Of a stretch of DNA of 64,000 nt, positions 63,582 through 64,000 are shown piece by piece. The DNA lies in the NCBI RefSeq assembly GCF_019392245.1, contig NZ_JAHXRL010000005.1:186001-250000 (forward strand), read 5' to 3'. The translations under genes and the position numbers were made by a program. The notes below the pieces were generated by a model. The model was not told the DNA's origin. It was given only the letters and a program-made list of their open reading frames with translations, and searched no databases. Source of the stretch: Sulfitobacter sp. CW3 (GTDB lineage Bacteria; Pseudomonadota; Alphaproteobacteria; Rhodobacterales; Rhodobacteraceae). The stretch's first letter is position 1; each line of letters starts with the position of its first letter.

Positions 63582-64000
63582 ATGGACGCCATTCTTTTGC
63601 AACTTCTTAACGGGTTGGACAAAGGCTCAGCTTATGCGCTCATCGCGCTTGGTCTGACCCTGATCTTCGGCACATTGGGCGTGGTTAACTTTGCCCACGG
63701 TGCCATCTTCATGATTGGTGCGTTTTGTGCTGTCACCCTTAGCAAAATCTTCAGCCTGAGCCATCTGGCCTCAGAGCCGTCGGGCACCGACTTCTTGGGA
63801 AAACCCAAGTACGAAGATATCCTTTACATCAAAGAATGGTTTGGCGAGAGCGCTGGTGCCTGGATGCTGGACTGGTCCGTTCCGCTGTCGATCCTGTTTG
63901 CCATCCCCGTCATGATCGCCATCGGATTCATCATGGAGCGGGGCTTGATCAAGCACTTCTACAAGCGCCCCCATGCGGATCAGATCCTTGTGACCTTTGG
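63582..64000 (+). CDS. Branched-chain amino acid-type ABC permease (LivH family), 5' part
   Basis: The first 139 codons of a permease that runs off the window. ILLQLLNGLDKGSAYALIALGLTLIFGTLGVVNFAHG matches the LivH start in its two parts (N-terminal helix and the GVVNFAHG element). An extra loop after the second helix (about 62–95, SEPSGTDFLGKPKYEDILYIKEWFG-type) is longer than in LivH of E. coli and appears in a subgroup of these transporters. Start ATG with GAGGGCC upstream. Confidence 0.92.
   Translation, partial: MDAILLQLLNGLDKGSAYALIALGLTLIFGTLGVVNFAHGAIFMIGAFCAVTLSKIFSLSHLASEPSGTDFLGKPKYEDILYIKEWFGESAGAWMLDWSVPLSILFAIPVMIAIGFIMERGLIKHFYKRPHADQILVTF

Noticed and set aside
1..64000. tRNA, rRNA, CRISPR or insertion-sequence features
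   Set aside because: I looked in all gaps over 100 bases for tRNA arms, spaced repeats and transposase motifs and found none.

Overview
The window is about 64 kb of a chromosome from an alphaproteobacterium of the Rhodobacterales, most likely the marine Roseobacter group. The evidence is the gene content and local order: a valine-degradation operon mmsA–acyl-CoA dehydrogenase–hydrolase–mmsB, a PDH operon with a lipoyl domain on E1-beta, zapA with a coiled-coil partner gene, a GapR (DUF2312) gene, a LexA box of the GAAC-N7-GAAC type before uvrA, and gene-transfer-agent (GTA) genes between mltG and cysE. Base composition looks even throughout. I see no insertion sequence, CRISPR array, rRNA gene or tRNA gene.

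Layout. 1–15.5 kb: glutaredoxin end, a Na+/Ca2+-type antiporter, zapA and its partner, transketolase, a DUF808 membrane protein, two glyceraldehyde-3-phosphate dehydrogenases flanking a 47-residue membrane protein, coaD, a CBS protein, and a LysR regulator divergent from the valine operon. 15.5–28.3 kb (mostly minus strand): uvrA, two MFS carriers, a methyltransferase, lipoamide dehydrogenase, DUF924, queA and a giant AsmA/YhdP-like protein. 28.3–38.5 kb: bcp-type peroxiredoxin, DUF455, an M23 peptidase–bactofilin pair, two cyclophilins, pgk, an FtsB-like protein and pdhA-pdhB-pdhC. 38.7–48 kb (minus): cysE, a collapsed GTA locus, mltG, fabF, a GNAT enzyme, acpP, fabG, fabD. 48–57 kb: a cytochrome b561–YceI fusion and a free YceI, rpsF-rpsR-rplI, a lytic transglycosylase lipoprotein, tig, gapR, a YeeE/YedE pair with a DUF442 phosphatase-like protein, and an orphan FliM/FliN-type protein. 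57–64 kb: a signalling and uptake block (symporter–histidine kinase, two-TM protein, response regulator, ScfR-like regulator) next to a Tat-exported binding protein and the start of a LivH-type permease.

The genes tie together around central carbon flow: tkt, two gap genes, pgk, the PDH complex and fatty-acid synthesis. Control sites are visible. LacI-type palindromes precede both gap genes, and one 24-bp palindrome is shared by lpd and pdhA, which are 13 kb apart.

The most unusual object is at 39.6–42.3 kb. A GTA small-terminase gene is followed by one 835-codon open frame. It begins as the GTA large terminase, switches within the Walker B motif (VDE), and continues as the C-terminal half of the GTA gp15 host-specificity protein. 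This is best read as a single in-frame deletion of the GTA structural cluster that left a chimeric gene.
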